From positions 3,198,001 to 3,262,000 of the forward strand of contig NZ_CP020918.1 of the NCBI RefSeq assembly GCF_003076455.1: a stretch of 64,000 bases of DNA, written 5' to 3'. Made by a program: the position numbers and the translations under genes. Of the stretch, positions 35,457-44,980 are shown one piece after another (positions within the stretch are counted from its first letter, which is position 1; every line of letters begins with the position of its first letter). The notes under the pieces are model-generated. The model ran no database searches and was not told the DNA's origin. It saw only the letters and a program-made list of their open reading frames with translations. The DNA is from Flavobacterium faecale (GTDB taxonomy: Bacteria; Bacteroidota; Bacteroidia; Flavobacteriales; Flavobacteriaceae).

Positions 35457-37199
35457 ATGAAAGAAGTAGTACACAAGAAATTAAACGAATTACAAGCAAC
35501 GGCAATTTGCGGAAATGATATTAGTTCCTCCTGCTTGTATGTATCTGCGCTTACGATCATGTATGCGGGGCAATATGCATGGATCTCATTATTGTTTGTA
35601 GCCGTTGTACTTTTTTTATTTAGAAAAATATACGGCGAAGTTGTTGGTGCCTTACCTTTAAATGGTGGAGCTTACAACGTTCTTTTAAACACATCATCAA
35701 AAAGGTTAGCTTCTATAGCTGCAACACTTACGGTTTTGTCTTATATGGCAACCGCGGTAATTTCTGCGTCAGAGGGTATGCATTATTTACATAATATTGC
35801 TCCTGGGATCAATATAACGATTGCTACTGTTATCATTTTACTCATATTTACTGGTCTTGCCATTGTTGGTATCGGAGAATCGGCCATTGTCGCTGTTGTT
35901 ATTTTTATAACACACTTAACGACCTTAACTTTGCTTGTAATAGCTTCTGTATGGTTCATCTTTATGAATGGTTTAGACGTTTTTAGCATGAACTGGAGCT
36001 TACCAATTACCTCTGGTACGATTGTTAACGCTTTATTTTTAGGATTTTCTGCAGCTATGTTAGGAATTTCAGGTTTTGAAAGTTCTGCCAATTTTGTTGA
36101 AGAACAAGAAGTTGGTGTTTTTCCAAAAACCCTTCGTAACATGTGGGCTATTGTTAGTTTTTTTAATCCTGTAATTGCTTTGTTGTTGATTTGTATCATT
36201 CCACTAGCACAAGTTGGTGAACATCAAGAATCACTTTTGGCACATTTAGGTGCGACTACAGGAGGATCATGGTTAGCCTATTTGATTTCTATCGATGCTG
36301 TTTTGGTGTTGTGTGGAGCAGTTTTAACTTCATTTGTTGGAGTTTCTGGATTATTAAATCGTATGACTTTGGATAGAATTTTACCAAATTACTTTTTGAA
36401 ACAAAATAGTAGAGGATCCAATTACCGTATTATTATTAGTTTTTTGATTCTATGTATCTCCGTTTTATTGGTTACCAAAGGAGACATTGTAGCGCTTGCA
36501 GGTGTATATACATTTTCATTCTTGGCAGTAATGGGATTATTTGGAATTGGGAATTTACTCTTGAAATTTAAAAGACGCAAATTACCTAGACCGGAAAAAG
36601 CAAGAGGAATTGCTGTGGTAGCTGCAGTTGCGTTGATTGTTACGGCATTTGTTGGTAATATAAAATTAAATGTTTCTTCGTTCTATACCTTTTTGCAATA
36701 CCTAGTGCCTGCATTTGGTTTTGTAGCGATCATGTTGAATCGTACGTTATTAATTCGTTTATTAATCGAAGCGCTAGAATATTTTTATACCCCTTTGCGT
36801 AAGATGGTTATTTTTAGTAATCGTTATTTACATAAAATGAATTTGAAAATCGAATCTCAAGAATTTGTTTTCTTTACCAAAGGAGATGATGTTGCGATTA
36901 TCAACAAAGTAATGCAGTATGTGCAAAATAATGAATCAACTAAGAAATTAAAAATTGTCAACATCAATAACGATCATGAAAATCATGCCTTATTGATATC
37001 TGACTTGAAAGTATTAGATAGAGCTTACCCTGAAATCGACATCGAATTTATCGAACTTGATGGTGTATTTGGTCCTGCTATAATTGATAAATTGTCGAAT
37101 CAATGGAATATCCCTAAAAACTTTATGTTCATTGGATCGCCAGGAGACCGTTTCTCTTACCGCGTTTCTGAGCTAGGTGGTGTTCGTTTGATAATGTAA
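35457..37199 (+). CDS. APC-superfamily amino-acid permease with C-terminal cytosolic domain
   Basis: A 580-residue inner-membrane transporter. The first 440 residues contain about twelve membrane helices with the APC pattern: ATAICGNDISSSCLYVSALT early, then GEVVGALPLNGGAYNVLLN, and GFSAAMLGISGFESSANFVE in the middle, with EEQEVGVFPKTLRNMW after it. The last about 130 residues (VFFTKGDDVAIINKVMQYVQ to GDRFSYRVSELGGVRLIM) form a soluble alpha/beta domain, resembling a regulatory extension. Substrate: an amino acid or amine, unresolved. The stop is followed by a strong terminator. Confidence 0.88.
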   Translation: MKEVVHKKLNELQATAICGNDISSSCLYVSALTIMYAGQYAWISLLFVAVVLFLFRKIYGEVVGALPLNGGAYNVLLNTSSKRLASIAATLTVLSYMATAVISASEGMHYLHNIAPGINITIATVIILLIFTGLAIVGIGESAIVAVVIFITHLTTLTLLVIASVWFIFMNGLDVFSMNWSLPITSGTIVNALFLGFSAAMLGISGFESSANFVEEQEVGVFPKTLRNMWAIVSFFNPVIALLLICIIPLAQVGEHQESLLAHLGATTGGSWLAYLISIDAVLVLCGAVLTSFVGVSGLLNRMTLDRILPNYFLKQNSRGSNYRIIISFLILCISVLLVTKGDIVALAGVYTFSFLAVMGLFGIGNLLLKFKRRKLPRPEKARGIAVVAAVALIVTAFVGNIKLNVSSFYTFLQYLVPAFGFVAIMLNRTLLIRLLIEALEYFYTPLRKMVIFSNRYLHKMNLKIESQEFVFFTKGDDVAIINKVMQYVQNNESTKKLKIVNINNDHENHALLISDLKVLDRAYPEIDIEFIELDGVFGPAIIDKLSNQWNIPKNFMFIGSPGDRFSYRVSELGGVRLIM

Positions 37200-37222
37200 T
37201 CTTTATCGAAAAGTAAAACTAT

Positions 37223-37272
37223 AAAGCCAAAGATAATTTCTATAAAACGAAATTTTTCTTTGGCTTTTTTTG
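37223..37272 (+). terminator. Terminator after the APC permease gene
   Basis: AAAGCCAAAG (37223-37232) pairs with CTTTGGCTTT around a 25-base A+T-rich loop, followed by TTTTT. Confidence 0.75.
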
Positions 37273-37379
37273 TAAAACGATTTATACTTCAATTTTTAAA
37301 AAATTATTAAGTGACTTTATACGATCTCTAGTGTCTTAAACACGTAACCCTTTTATTTGTACCCCAATACTCTTTGCAT

Positions 37380-38210
37380 ATGAATGAATTTTTAAATTAT
37401 CCTCTTCTTCAATCAGGACATTTCTCAGTGAGAATCAGTAATATTTTAGTGCTTATTACATTTATATTTGGTACATGGTTGCTTTTAAAAATGATCAAAA
37501 AAGCGATTTTTAAAACCCAAAAAATTGATCTTGGAAAAAAATATTCGATTTATAATTTATTAAAATATATTGTACTTCTCTTTTCGTTTATCTTCAGTCT
37601 TGAATTTATAGGTTTCAATTTATCGGTTTTGGTTGCCGGTTCTGCCGCATTATTGGTTGGTGTTGGTTTGGGTTTACAGAATTTATTTAGTGATTTTGTG
37701 TCTGGAATTGTTTTGCTAGTGGATTCATCGGTCAAGGTAAACGATATTATTGAAGTAAATGGATTGGTTTGTATTGTCAAAGAAATCAACTTAAGAACCA
37801 CCACCGTGCTCACACGTGATGACAAATACATTATTCTACCCAACACAGATTTGACACACAACCAAATTATAAATTGGACACATAGTGATTTGTCCTCTCG
37901 TTTCGAGGTGCATGTTGGTGTGGATTACAGCTCAGATGTGCCATTGGTTATGAAGATTTTGCAAGAAGCAGTTGATCAACAAATTGGTGTTCAAAAAGAT
38001 CCAAAAGCTTTTATACGATTAATGGATTTTGGAAATTCATCGTTGGATTTTTCAATTATATTTTGGTCTGAAAATGTATTTAGAGTCGAAAGCATTAAAA
38101 GTGATATGAGAATTAAAATCTTTCAACTTTTCAAAGAAAATAATATTACAATTCCGTTTCCACAAAGCGTTATCCATTTTGATAGTGGAAATACATCTGA
38201 AATAAATTAA
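37380..38210 (+). CDS. MscS-family mechanosensitive channel
   Basis: A 276-residue inner-membrane channel protecting against osmotic downshock. Three membrane helices precede the pore helix VLVAGSAALLVGVGLGLQNL, the Gly/Ala-rich TM3 of MscS, followed by FSDFVSGIVLLVDSSVKVND (the beta domain start) and cytosolic alpha/beta domain ending IPFPQSVIHF, a conserved C-terminal motif. The ATG at 37380 is used rather than a TTG two codons earlier. It follows the permease terminator and precedes the barrel gene by 54 bases. Confidence 0.93.
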   Translation: MNEFLNYPLLQSGHFSVRISNILVLITFIFGTWLLLKMIKKAIFKTQKIDLGKKYSIYNLLKYIVLLFSFIFSLEFIGFNLSVLVAGSAALLVGVGLGLQNLFSDFVSGIVLLVDSSVKVNDIIEVNGLVCIVKEINLRTTTVLTRDDKYIILPNTDLTHNQIINWTHSDLSSRFEVHVGVDYSSDVPLVMKILQEAVDQQIGVQKDPKAFIRLMDFGNSSLDFSIIFWSENVFRVESIKSDMRIKIFQLFKENNITIPFPQSVIHFDSGNTSEIN

Positions 38211-38264
38211 TTTTTTTGTCAGGAATTAGAAAAAATAACGACTATTCTAGTAAATTATATATTT

Positions 38265-39101
38265 ATGAAAAAATTTGCCCCATTATATGCTATTATTGCA
38301 ATTGCATTATTTTCGACATCAAGTAACGCTCAAAGTCCTTGGACTAAAGAAAAAGGGAAAGCCTACGTTCAGGTCGGTTTTTCTGGTTTGTTTTACGATA
38401 CTGCTCAAATTGGCGGTGTAAAAACGGATTTAAACGCTGATTATTCAGATGTAACTACCCAATTGTATGCAGAATATGGATTGACTAACAACTTGGGAGC
38501 ACTTGTGGTTTTGCCTTATAAATTTGTTTCTGTTGAATCAACCTTAAACTCAACATCAGCTGATTTATCTGGTTTAGGAAATATTACATTAGGTTTGAAA
38601 TATAAAATTCAAGATAAAAACTGGAAAATAAGTACTGGTTTGACTTTTATTGCAAATACGATAGAAAAAGGCAGTGGTATAGATGGTAGAAATTTGAGTA
38701 CTGGTTTTGCTGCAAACACTTATGTTCCTTACGTAACTGCGGGTACAAGCCATGGTAAATGGTATTATTTTGGTAACATTGGTTACGGATACATGTCTAA
38801 TGGTTATAGCGATTATTTAAAAGCAGATGCTGAAGTAGGATATAATATCATTCCAAAAGGACATTTAATTTTAGCTTTTAATAGCAAGAATGTAGTTTCA
38901 GACGAAAAAGCTTTTGACTCAAACAATACGCAGTGGCCATCGTATTTGGATCGTCAAACCTACAATGCATTAGGTATCAAATTTAATTATGAGTTCAAGC
39001 AAGATAAATTTGGTGCAAATTTTGCCGTTTTTGGTGCATTTGGAAACGACAATGCTCCCCTTGCTCCTTCTATAAATATTGGATTATATACTAAATTATA
39101 A
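38265..39101 (+). CDS. Outer-membrane beta-barrel protein
   Basis: A 278-residue secreted protein. The signal MKKFAPLYAIIAIALFSTSS ends near residue 22 (NAQSPW). The mature part is a run of alternating hydrophobic strands, such as KAYVQVGFSGLFYDTAQIGG, then YAEYGLTNNLGALVVLPYKF, ending INIGLYTKL with a C-terminal aromatic-rich strand, as in 12-stranded outer-membrane barrels. It resembles proteins called 'transporter' or 'MetA-pathway phenol degradation family' in the Bacteroidota. Function unknown. It is 54 bases after mscS. Confidence 0.7.
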   Translation: MKKFAPLYAIIAIALFSTSSNAQSPWTKEKGKAYVQVGFSGLFYDTAQIGGVKTDLNADYSDVTTQLYAEYGLTNNLGALVVLPYKFVSVESTLNSTSADLSGLGNITLGLKYKIQDKNWKISTGLTFIANTIEKGSGIDGRNLSTGFAANTYVPYVTAGTSHGKWYYFGNIGYGYMSNGYSDYLKADAEVGYNIIPKGHLILAFNSKNVVSDEKAFDSNNTQWPSYLDRQTYNALGIKFNYEFKQDKFGANFAVFGAFGNDNAPLAPSINIGLYTKL

Positions 39102-39188
39102 AGTGTAGTATCAGACTTTTGAACCGTTAAAAAAGGTTATGCCTTTTCACTATATACGGATTAACTCCTTATAAATTTTTATTTCATA

Positions 39189-39229
39189 GTCCCTAATGGT
39201 TAACGTACCTGTTGCCAGTAGGGGCTTTT
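39189..39229 (+). terminator. Terminator after the barrel gene
   Basis: AGTCCCTA and TAGGGGCT form the stem with a long loop containing nested AAC/GTT pairs, followed by TTTT. Confidence 0.6.
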
Positions 39230-39296
39230 GAGATTTATTTATAAAAAGCACAAAATAAAACACTAACAGCTTATCTTCTTCTTTTCGAATAAAAAC

Positions 39297-40469
39297 ATGA
39301 AAAAAGTATTATTTATTATAGTTATAGCTCAATTTCTTTGCACTTCGCTTTGGTTTGCAGGAAATGCAGTTTTACCTGAATTGATTCAGAAACTAGGTGT
39401 CTCTAGTGATTTTTTAGCACACAGTACAAGTGCTATTCAGTTAGGTTTTATTTTGGGAACATTGGTATATGCGCTTTTGGCTATTGCAGATCGTTTTTCA
39501 CCTTCGTTGGTATTTTTGGTGAGTGCGGTGCTTGCTGCAATTTTTAATTTGGGTATAACTTTGCCAATCCTCACTCCTACTGTTTTGCTTTCTGTTCGGT
39601 TTATGACTGGTTTTTTTCTTGCTGGAATTTACCCCATCGGAATCAAAATTGCTGCAGATTATTATCAAGAAGGTTTGGGCAAATCATTAGGATATTTAGT
39701 AGGAGCCCTGGTTCTGGGAACTGCTTTTCCGCATTTGATTAAGAGTTTTACATTAAATCTTCCTTGGCAATATGTGGCTTATGCTACTTCTTTATTTTCA
39801 CTAATTGGTGGTGCTTTACTTTATTTCATGGTTCCAGATGGTCCCTTTCGCTCAAAGGGAAGTTCCTTTTCGATAAAAAACATGTACGGAGCTTTTAAAA
39901 ACAAGGACTTAAAGGCAGCTTCTATTGGCTACTTTGGCCATATGTGGGAGTTGTATGCCTTTTGGACCTTTGTGCCGTTATTATTGCAAAATTATTATGC
40001 ACAACATCCGTCTGTAGGAACTAATATATCATTGCTCAGTTTTTCTATCATTGCAATTGGTAGTATAGCTTGTGTAATTAGTGGCTATTTGTCTAAGAGT
40101 GTTGGTACCAAAAAGCTTTCTATACTAATTTTGTCCTTGTCTGCTTTTTGTTGTTTGCTGTCGCCCTTGTTTTTAAATAGCAGCTCCGAAGTTTTATTTT
40201 TAGGCTTTTTATTTTTCTGGTCTTATGTTGTCATTGCAGATTCACCACTTTTCTCCACTCTTATAGCGCAAGCTGCACCACAAGAAAGCCGTGGATCAAT
40301 AATTACGATTGTGAACTCAATTGGATTTTTGGTTACTATTATTAGTATTCAATTGATAAGTCATTTTTTAACTGCCGAAAATCAGACGTATCTTTTTACT
40401 ATTTTAATGGTGGGACCACTTATTGGTTTATTTTTTCTTCGAAAGAAAGCTGAAATAGCAACAAGCTAA
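39297..40469 (+). CDS. MFS transporter
   Basis: A 390-residue inner-membrane protein with twelve hydrophobic segments. The N-terminus KKVLFIIVIAQFLCTSLWFA has helix 1; the motif A region is LAIADRFSPSLVFLVSAVLA, where the conserved GxLaDrxGrr is relaxed. The two halves are linked by a hydrophilic loop (GPFRSKGSSFSIKNMYGAF). Substrate unknown; the second half includes FLFFWSYVVIADSPLFSTLI. It ends 24 bases before the convergent TSUP gene. Confidence 0.85.
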   Translation: MKKVLFIIVIAQFLCTSLWFAGNAVLPELIQKLGVSSDFLAHSTSAIQLGFILGTLVYALLAIADRFSPSLVFLVSAVLAAIFNLGITLPILTPTVLLSVRFMTGFFLAGIYPIGIKIAADYYQEGLGKSLGYLVGALVLGTAFPHLIKSFTLNLPWQYVAYATSLFSLIGGALLYFMVPDGPFRSKGSSFSIKNMYGAFKNKDLKAASIGYFGHMWELYAFWTFVPLLLQNYYAQHPSVGTNISLLSFSIIAIGSIACVISGYLSKSVGTKKLSILILSLSAFCCLLSPLFLNSSSEVLFLGFLFFWSYVVIADSPLFSTLIAQAAPQESRGSIITIVNSIGFLVTIISIQLISHFLTAENQTYLFTILMVGPLIGLFFLRKKAEIATS

Positions 40470-40492
40470 TTATTTGCTAGAATAAGTATCAT

Positions 40493-41263
40493 TTATTTGA
40501 TCCAAAATACATCGTAAGCAAAACGAATTAAAGTACCTACGACAACAACCAAAAAGAAAACACGTATAAAACCGTTTCCTTTTTTGATGGCAACCTTTGC
40601 TCCTAGCCAACCTCCAAGTGCATTGCAAATAGCCATAGGAATAGCAATCATCCAAATGATTTTTCCTTTGATTATAAAAAGCACTATTGAACCAAAATTA
40701 GTAGATAGATTTACCATTTTGGCATTGGCAGATGCGTGTAGAAAATCAAATCCCATTAAGGCAATAAACGCAACCACAAAAAAGCTACCCGTACCAGGAC
40801 CAATAAATCCGTCGTACATACCTACTATAAAACTGATCAAGACGGCATTAGTAATTTGTGCTCGTTTGGTCATTTGTTTTTCGATATGTTGACCAAAATT
40901 TTTCTTGGCATAGGTATAAATTGCCAATAAGGATAAGATGAAAAGTAACAATGGTTTCATGAAATCATTACTCATATAGGTTAAAAGTGCAGAACCTGCA
41001 AATGCTGAAGGTAAGGCAACGATCATCATGATGAATAGCAATTGCCAGTTCATCGTCACCTTCTTTAAATATTGAAAAGCTGCAAATGAGGTACCACTAA
41101 AAGCGGGTATTTTTAAGGTGCCTATTACTGTAGAAACGGGTAAATTTGGCAACAAAATTAGTCCTGCAGGGGTTTGAATTAATCCACCACCGCCTACAAT
41201 GGCATCTATAAAACCGGCTACCAAAGCAGCTACGCACAACATAATTAAGATATAAGTTTCCAT
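40493..41263 (-). CDS. TSUP family (TauE/SafE) anion exporter
   Basis: A 256-residue inner-membrane protein with about eight hydrophobic segments. Family motifs: AGFIDAIVGGGGLIQTPAGL near the start and DGFIGPGTGSFFVVAFIALM in the second half, the two copies of the TauE repeat. These proteins move sulfite, sulfoacetate or similar anions. It has a minus-strand -7 box (TATTTTTG, 41296-41289) divergent from the next gene. No sulfur genes lie alongside, so its substrate is unknown. Confidence 0.88.
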   Translation of the reverse strand: METYILIMLCVAALVAGFIDAIVGGGGLIQTPAGLILLPNLPVSTVIGTLKIPAFSGTSFAAFQYLKKVTMNWQLLFIMMIVALPSAFAGSALLTYMSNDFMKPLLLFILSLLAIYTYAKKNFGQHIEKQMTKRAQITNAVLISFIVGMYDGFIGPGTGSFFVVAFIALMGFDFLHASANAKMVNLSTNFGSIVLFIIKGKIIWMIAIPMAICNALGGWLGAKVAIKKGNGFIRVFFLVVVVGTLIRFAYDVFWIK

Positions 41264-41288
41264 CTTTGGTTTTGAAAAAATTAATTTA

Positions 41289-41350
41289 CAAAAATAGCAT
41301 TCCTTATTTGATAATGGTCTATTTATTTTCTACAAAATAGTATATTTTTG
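41289..41350. promoter_or_regulatory. Divergent -7 boxes between TSUP and the 173-residue protein gene
   Basis: Minus-strand TATTTTTG (41296-41289) serves the TSUP gene; plus-strand TATTTTTG (41343-41350) serves the gene at 41370. Confidence 0.5.
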
Positions 41351-41369
41351 TGCTTAAAAATTTTAAACC

Positions 41370-41891
41370 ATGGATGCGAGCCCTCTTATAACTTTACTTT
41401 CTTACACAATTCCCTCTTTAGTAACAGGTGGGGTTGCCTACTATCTATTTACAGCTCATTTTAAAGACCAAGAAAATACTAGACGTTGGCTATTGCAAAG
41501 AGAAAACAAGCCTGCGTTGTTACCCTTGCGTTTGCAAGCCTACGAGCGCATGATATTGTTTGCAGAGCGCATCAACCCGTCACAATTACTTGTGCGCATA
41601 GCCCCCATATCATCTGATACTGCCGATTATCAAAACTACATTATTGCACAAATTGAACAAGAATTTGAACACAATTTAGCACAGCAAATTTACCTTTCTG
41701 TTCAATGTTGGTCTGTAATTTTGACGGCCAAAAATGCTACCATTCAAATGATTAGACTTGCTGCTAAAAATGAAAAAGTACAAGATGCTGACAGTTTAAG
41801 AACATTTATCCTTACTGAATTATTTGACAAAGAATCTCCTAGTAGTACAGCGATAGCTTATATCAAACAAGAGGTTAGTCAGCTGTGGTAA
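41370..41891 (+). CDS. Small membrane-anchored protein, Bacteroidota-type
   Basis: A 173-residue protein starting with a hydrophobic segment (LITLLSYTIPSLVTGGVAYY at about residues 5-24) and continuing with a Lys/Arg/Gln-rich helical domain (QENTRRWLLQRENKPALLPL). The PLRLQAYERMILFAERINPS and following region look like a conserved helical bundle often annotated as a hypothetical DUF7935-type family in Flavobacteria. Function unknown. It converges with the aminopeptidase gene, whose stop is at 41893. Confidence 0.72.
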   Translation: MDASPLITLLSYTIPSLVTGGVAYYLFTAHFKDQENTRRWLLQRENKPALLPLRLQAYERMILFAERINPSQLLVRIAPISSDTADYQNYIIAQIEQEFEHNLAQQIYLSVQCWSVILTAKNATIQMIRLAAKNEKVQDADSLRTFILTELFDKESPSSTAIAYIKQEVSQLW

Positions 41892-41892
41892 A

Positions 41893-43974
41893 TTACAGCT
41901 CGTCCAACAAACGCTGGAGCTGAAAACGCTCTGCTTCATTAAGATTTGGTAAAATTTGCTCAAAGGAGGCTTTCATGCCAGGTTCTTTGAGCATTTTTCG
42001 AATTGTATCTCTACCATACTTTACAAACTGCCACATATGATGGGTCGTTGATTTTACCAAGTAAAGCAAAACCTGATCGTTGATTATCTTGAACCCAATC
42101 AATTTTTCTAAGGCGTTTTGTCTTGTAATTGCCTCGTATTGTGGGCTTGCATACTGAATTAATTCCTCAATTAATGGTGCTTTATCTTCGCTATAACCGG
42201 CAGTTGACAAGGCTAATGACAACCAAAGTGTTCGTAAATTATAGTCATTAAATCCTATCCATTTTTGTGACTTGTTTAAGTAGTCAAAACGTTTTTCTGG
42301 AAAATTTCGCCAGAGTTGGAGCAAAGCGATTTCTTGGGTTTGATAGGACTTATCATCCAATAAGGTCTCAAATTGTTCCTGATAATCAAGAGGTATTTTT
42401 GAGGTTGAAGCAGCAATTTGTTGTCGAATTTCAATATCATCACTTTCTAAAGCCACTGATAAAAGTGCTTTTTTGTCATCCCATTTTTCATTTTTAAGTT
42501 GATTAAGAATGGCTTTTTTAACCACAATCGAAGCATTCGATGCTAGAATATTTTTAAAAAATTCTTGCTTACTAGACAGCGGTTCATTTTTTTTACTTTC
42601 GACACTAAACAACAACTGCATCATAGGATTTTTTAACAGCAATTCATTGGCTTGTTGTGTATTGAACTTATAATCTTCAAGCCATACTTTACTATAATTT
42701 ACTAAATCATATTTGGATACTTTTCTAACTTCATTAAAAAAATCTTGAGTATCAACTGTCTTATATTTATACTTTTTCAGATATCTTTTTACTGCCTTTT
42801 CAAAATTTGCTGAACCCATTTCTTCTTTTAAAACAAATAACGCCCACGCTCCCTTTTGATAAAAACTTAAAGAACTAGCTTTTTCGTTTAGAATCGGAAT
42901 CGTGTCAGTACGAGAGGCATATTTTATTTGTTGTGCCATTTCATACATTTTACCATAAAAATAGTCGTCACCATACAATTTTCGTTCGGCCAAAAGTGCA
43001 TAATATGTTGCAAAACCTTCTTGCAGCCAATGGTGTTTCCCTGATGTAGCGGTGACCAAATCACCAAACCATTGGTGCGCTAGCTCGTGCGCATTAACAT
43101 TGGTATACGAACGATCTGCAAATCCTATGGAATCTACAACATAGCGACTAGAAAAAATTGTAGAAGAGGTGTTTTCCATTCCCGCATACAAAAAGTCACG
43201 CACCGGAATTTGACGATATACTTTCCAAGGATATTTCAAACCTATCTTATGTTCGAGAAAATCGAAAATTTCTTTTGAGTCACGATAAGTGGTTTCATAC
43301 GTGGAGGCGTCGGGTTTTTCAAGATAGTGCTCTAGCGGGATTCCGCTTGCTGATTTACCATGGTAGATATCATACTTCCCTATTCCGAGCATCAATAAGT
43401 ACGAACTCATTGGCTTTTTCATTTCATATCGCCAAATGGTTTCTTGACCGGATACTTTTTTACTTTTCAAAATTCCGTTTGAAGCTACTTCATAACCATT
43501 TTCGAAAGCTATTTCGAGATTAAAAATTACTTTTTCGTTGACATCATCAAAACTAGGAAACCAATTACTTGTATATCGTCCCTGCCCTTGTGTCCAAATT
43601 TGTGACGGAATTTGGCTAGCGGTTCCTGCTTGAAAGTCACCTACAAAATACAAAGTTTGCTTGGGATAGGCTTTATAATCGAAAGTTAGCTTGTATTTTC
43701 CTTTTCGAAAAGGTCCTATAATTTTCAGTTCTTTGTCCGTCTGAATAAATGGTAAGGATTTACCGTTTATAGCGACTTGACTAAAAACTGTTTTTTGTGC
43801 ATCCAATTTGATGGTGTCTGTTGGCTGAAGTACTTTAAAGTCATATTGTACTTGTCCATAAACGGACTTTTCAACGGTATTCAGTTGTAATTTTGCGGTA
43901 CAACGCACAAAATCTACGTTTTGAATTTGTTGACCTAAAGCAAAACAAGAAACAAACAACAAAAGGTATTTCAT
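41893..43974 (-). CDS. M1-family aminopeptidase (zinc-dependent)
   Basis: A 693-residue secreted peptidase. The signal MKYLLLFVSCFALGQQ ends near residue 16. The N-terminal beta domain is followed by the substrate motif DFLYAGMENTSS (in place of GAMEN) and the zinc motif HELAHQW at residues 296-302, with the third ligand Glu at 319 in WLQEGFATYY. The C-terminal part is helical HEAT-like. It cleaves N-terminal residues from peptides, probably in the periplasm. A -7 box (TAACTTTG, minus, 44003-43996) sits between the gene and the 95-bp repeat array, so the array lies upstream of the transcript. Confidence 0.93.
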   Translation of the reverse strand: MKYLLLFVSCFALGQQIQNVDFVRCTAKLQLNTVEKSVYGQVQYDFKVLQPTDTIKLDAQKTVFSQVAINGKSLPFIQTDKELKIIGPFRKGKYKLTFDYKAYPKQTLYFVGDFQAGTASQIPSQIWTQGQGRYTSNWFPSFDDVNEKVIFNLEIAFENGYEVASNGILKSKKVSGQETIWRYEMKKPMSSYLLMLGIGKYDIYHGKSASGIPLEHYLEKPDASTYETTYRDSKEIFDFLEHKIGLKYPWKVYRQIPVRDFLYAGMENTSSTIFSSRYVVDSIGFADRSYTNVNAHELAHQWFGDLVTATSGKHHWLQEGFATYYALLAERKLYGDDYFYGKMYEMAQQIKYASRTDTIPILNEKASSLSFYQKGAWALFVLKEEMGSANFEKAVKRYLKKYKYKTVDTQDFFNEVRKVSKYDLVNYSKVWLEDYKFNTQQANELLLKNPMMQLLFSVESKKNEPLSSKQEFFKNILASNASIVVKKAILNQLKNEKWDDKKALLSVALESDDIEIRQQIAASTSKIPLDYQEQFETLLDDKSYQTQEIALLQLWRNFPEKRFDYLNKSQKWIGFNDYNLRTLWLSLALSTAGYSEDKAPLIEELIQYASPQYEAITRQNALEKLIGFKIINDQVLLYLVKSTTHHMWQFVKYGRDTIRKMLKEPGMKASFEQILPNLNEAERFQLQRLLDEL

Positions 43975-43995
43975 TTGACTATCTTTTTAAAAATT

Positions 43996-44003
43996 CAAAG
44001 TTA
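43996..44003 (-). promoter_or_regulatory. -7 promoter box for the M1 aminopeptidase
   Basis: Minus-strand TAACTTTG matches TAnnTTTG, 22 bases upstream of the ATG at 43974. Confidence 0.5.
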
Positions 44004-44043
44004 CAAAAGCTTTTTCTTGTTTGATGAAATGCTGTGAGTTTTG

Positions 44044-44760
44044 GACACGAATTATACATATTTGTACAAATGCTTTGGGTCTGTATTGATCTGTATATAA
44101 TTACACAGATTTCAATCAATGTGCTATTTTGAGTTTTTGACACGAATTTCACAGATTTGCACAAATGCTTTGGGTTTGTGGTGAACTTTAAATAATTACA
44201 CAGATTTTTATCGATGTCCTGCTTTGAGATTTGGACACGAATTTCACAGATTTTCACAAATTAATTGGGCTTATGGTGAACTTTAAATAATTACACAGAT
44301 TTGGACCGATGTGCTGCTATGTGTTTTAGACACGAATTTCACGAATTTTCACAAATGGATTGGGTTTGTGGTGCTCTATAAATAATTACACAGATTTTTT
44401 TGGTGAACTGCAGCGAGTTTTGGACACGAATTTCACAGATTTGCACAAATTGTTTGGGTTTGTGGTGATCTATAATTAATTAAATAGATTTGGATTTTTG
44501 GACTGGTTTGAGTTTTGGACACGAATTTCACAGATTTGCACAAATTGTTTGGGTTTGTGGTGATCTATAATTAATTAAATAGATTTGGATTTTTGGACTG
44601 GTTTGAGTTTTGGACACGAATTTCACAGATTTGCACAAATTGTTTGGGTTTATGCTGATTTGAAATAATTACACAAATATGGTTTGATGGACTTCTATGA
44701 GTTTTTGAGACGAATTTCATAGATTTTCACAAATTCGCTGAATCTGTGACATTGGTGATA
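44044..44760. repeat. Tandem array of eight 95-bp repeats
   Basis: The word GACACGAATT (one variant GAGACGAATT) starts at 44044, 44139, 44234, 44329, 44423, 44518, 44613 and 44707, a period of 94-95 bases. Each unit continues with TTCACAGATTTGCACAAATT-like sequence, a GGGTTTGTGGTGA block and AATAATTACACAGATTT. Units 5 and 6 (44423-44612) are almost identical, the outer ones more diverged. No gene is convincing within it, and the surroundings to 44974 are also gene-free. Confidence 0.9.
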
Positions 44761-44980
44761 AACCACACTACAATAAGTAGGTAGCTAACTAATATATAGT
44801 AAATGATAATTTTGTATCCATTTTGGTTTGGCTTTGGTTTTTAGTAACTTACATTTTGATTCTGAAATAGTGAGTTATAAATAGACAGTTCATCCTTAAT
44901 AATGGACAGTTGGGAATTGTTTAATTTATAAAACGAGCTAATAATACGACTTTTGAATGGTCAAACTAAAATAATTGAAA

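Noticed and set aside
43979..44257. 92-codon minus-strand open frame running from the aminopeptidase end into the repeat array
   Set aside because: Its peptide mirrors the DNA repeat, is Cys/Ile/Lys rich without any domain, and lies on the aminopeptidase promoter; it is an accidental frame.
44044..44760. CRISPR array
   Set aside because: The period is about 95 bases and whole units repeat; there are no short identical repeats separated by unique spacers and no cas genes.
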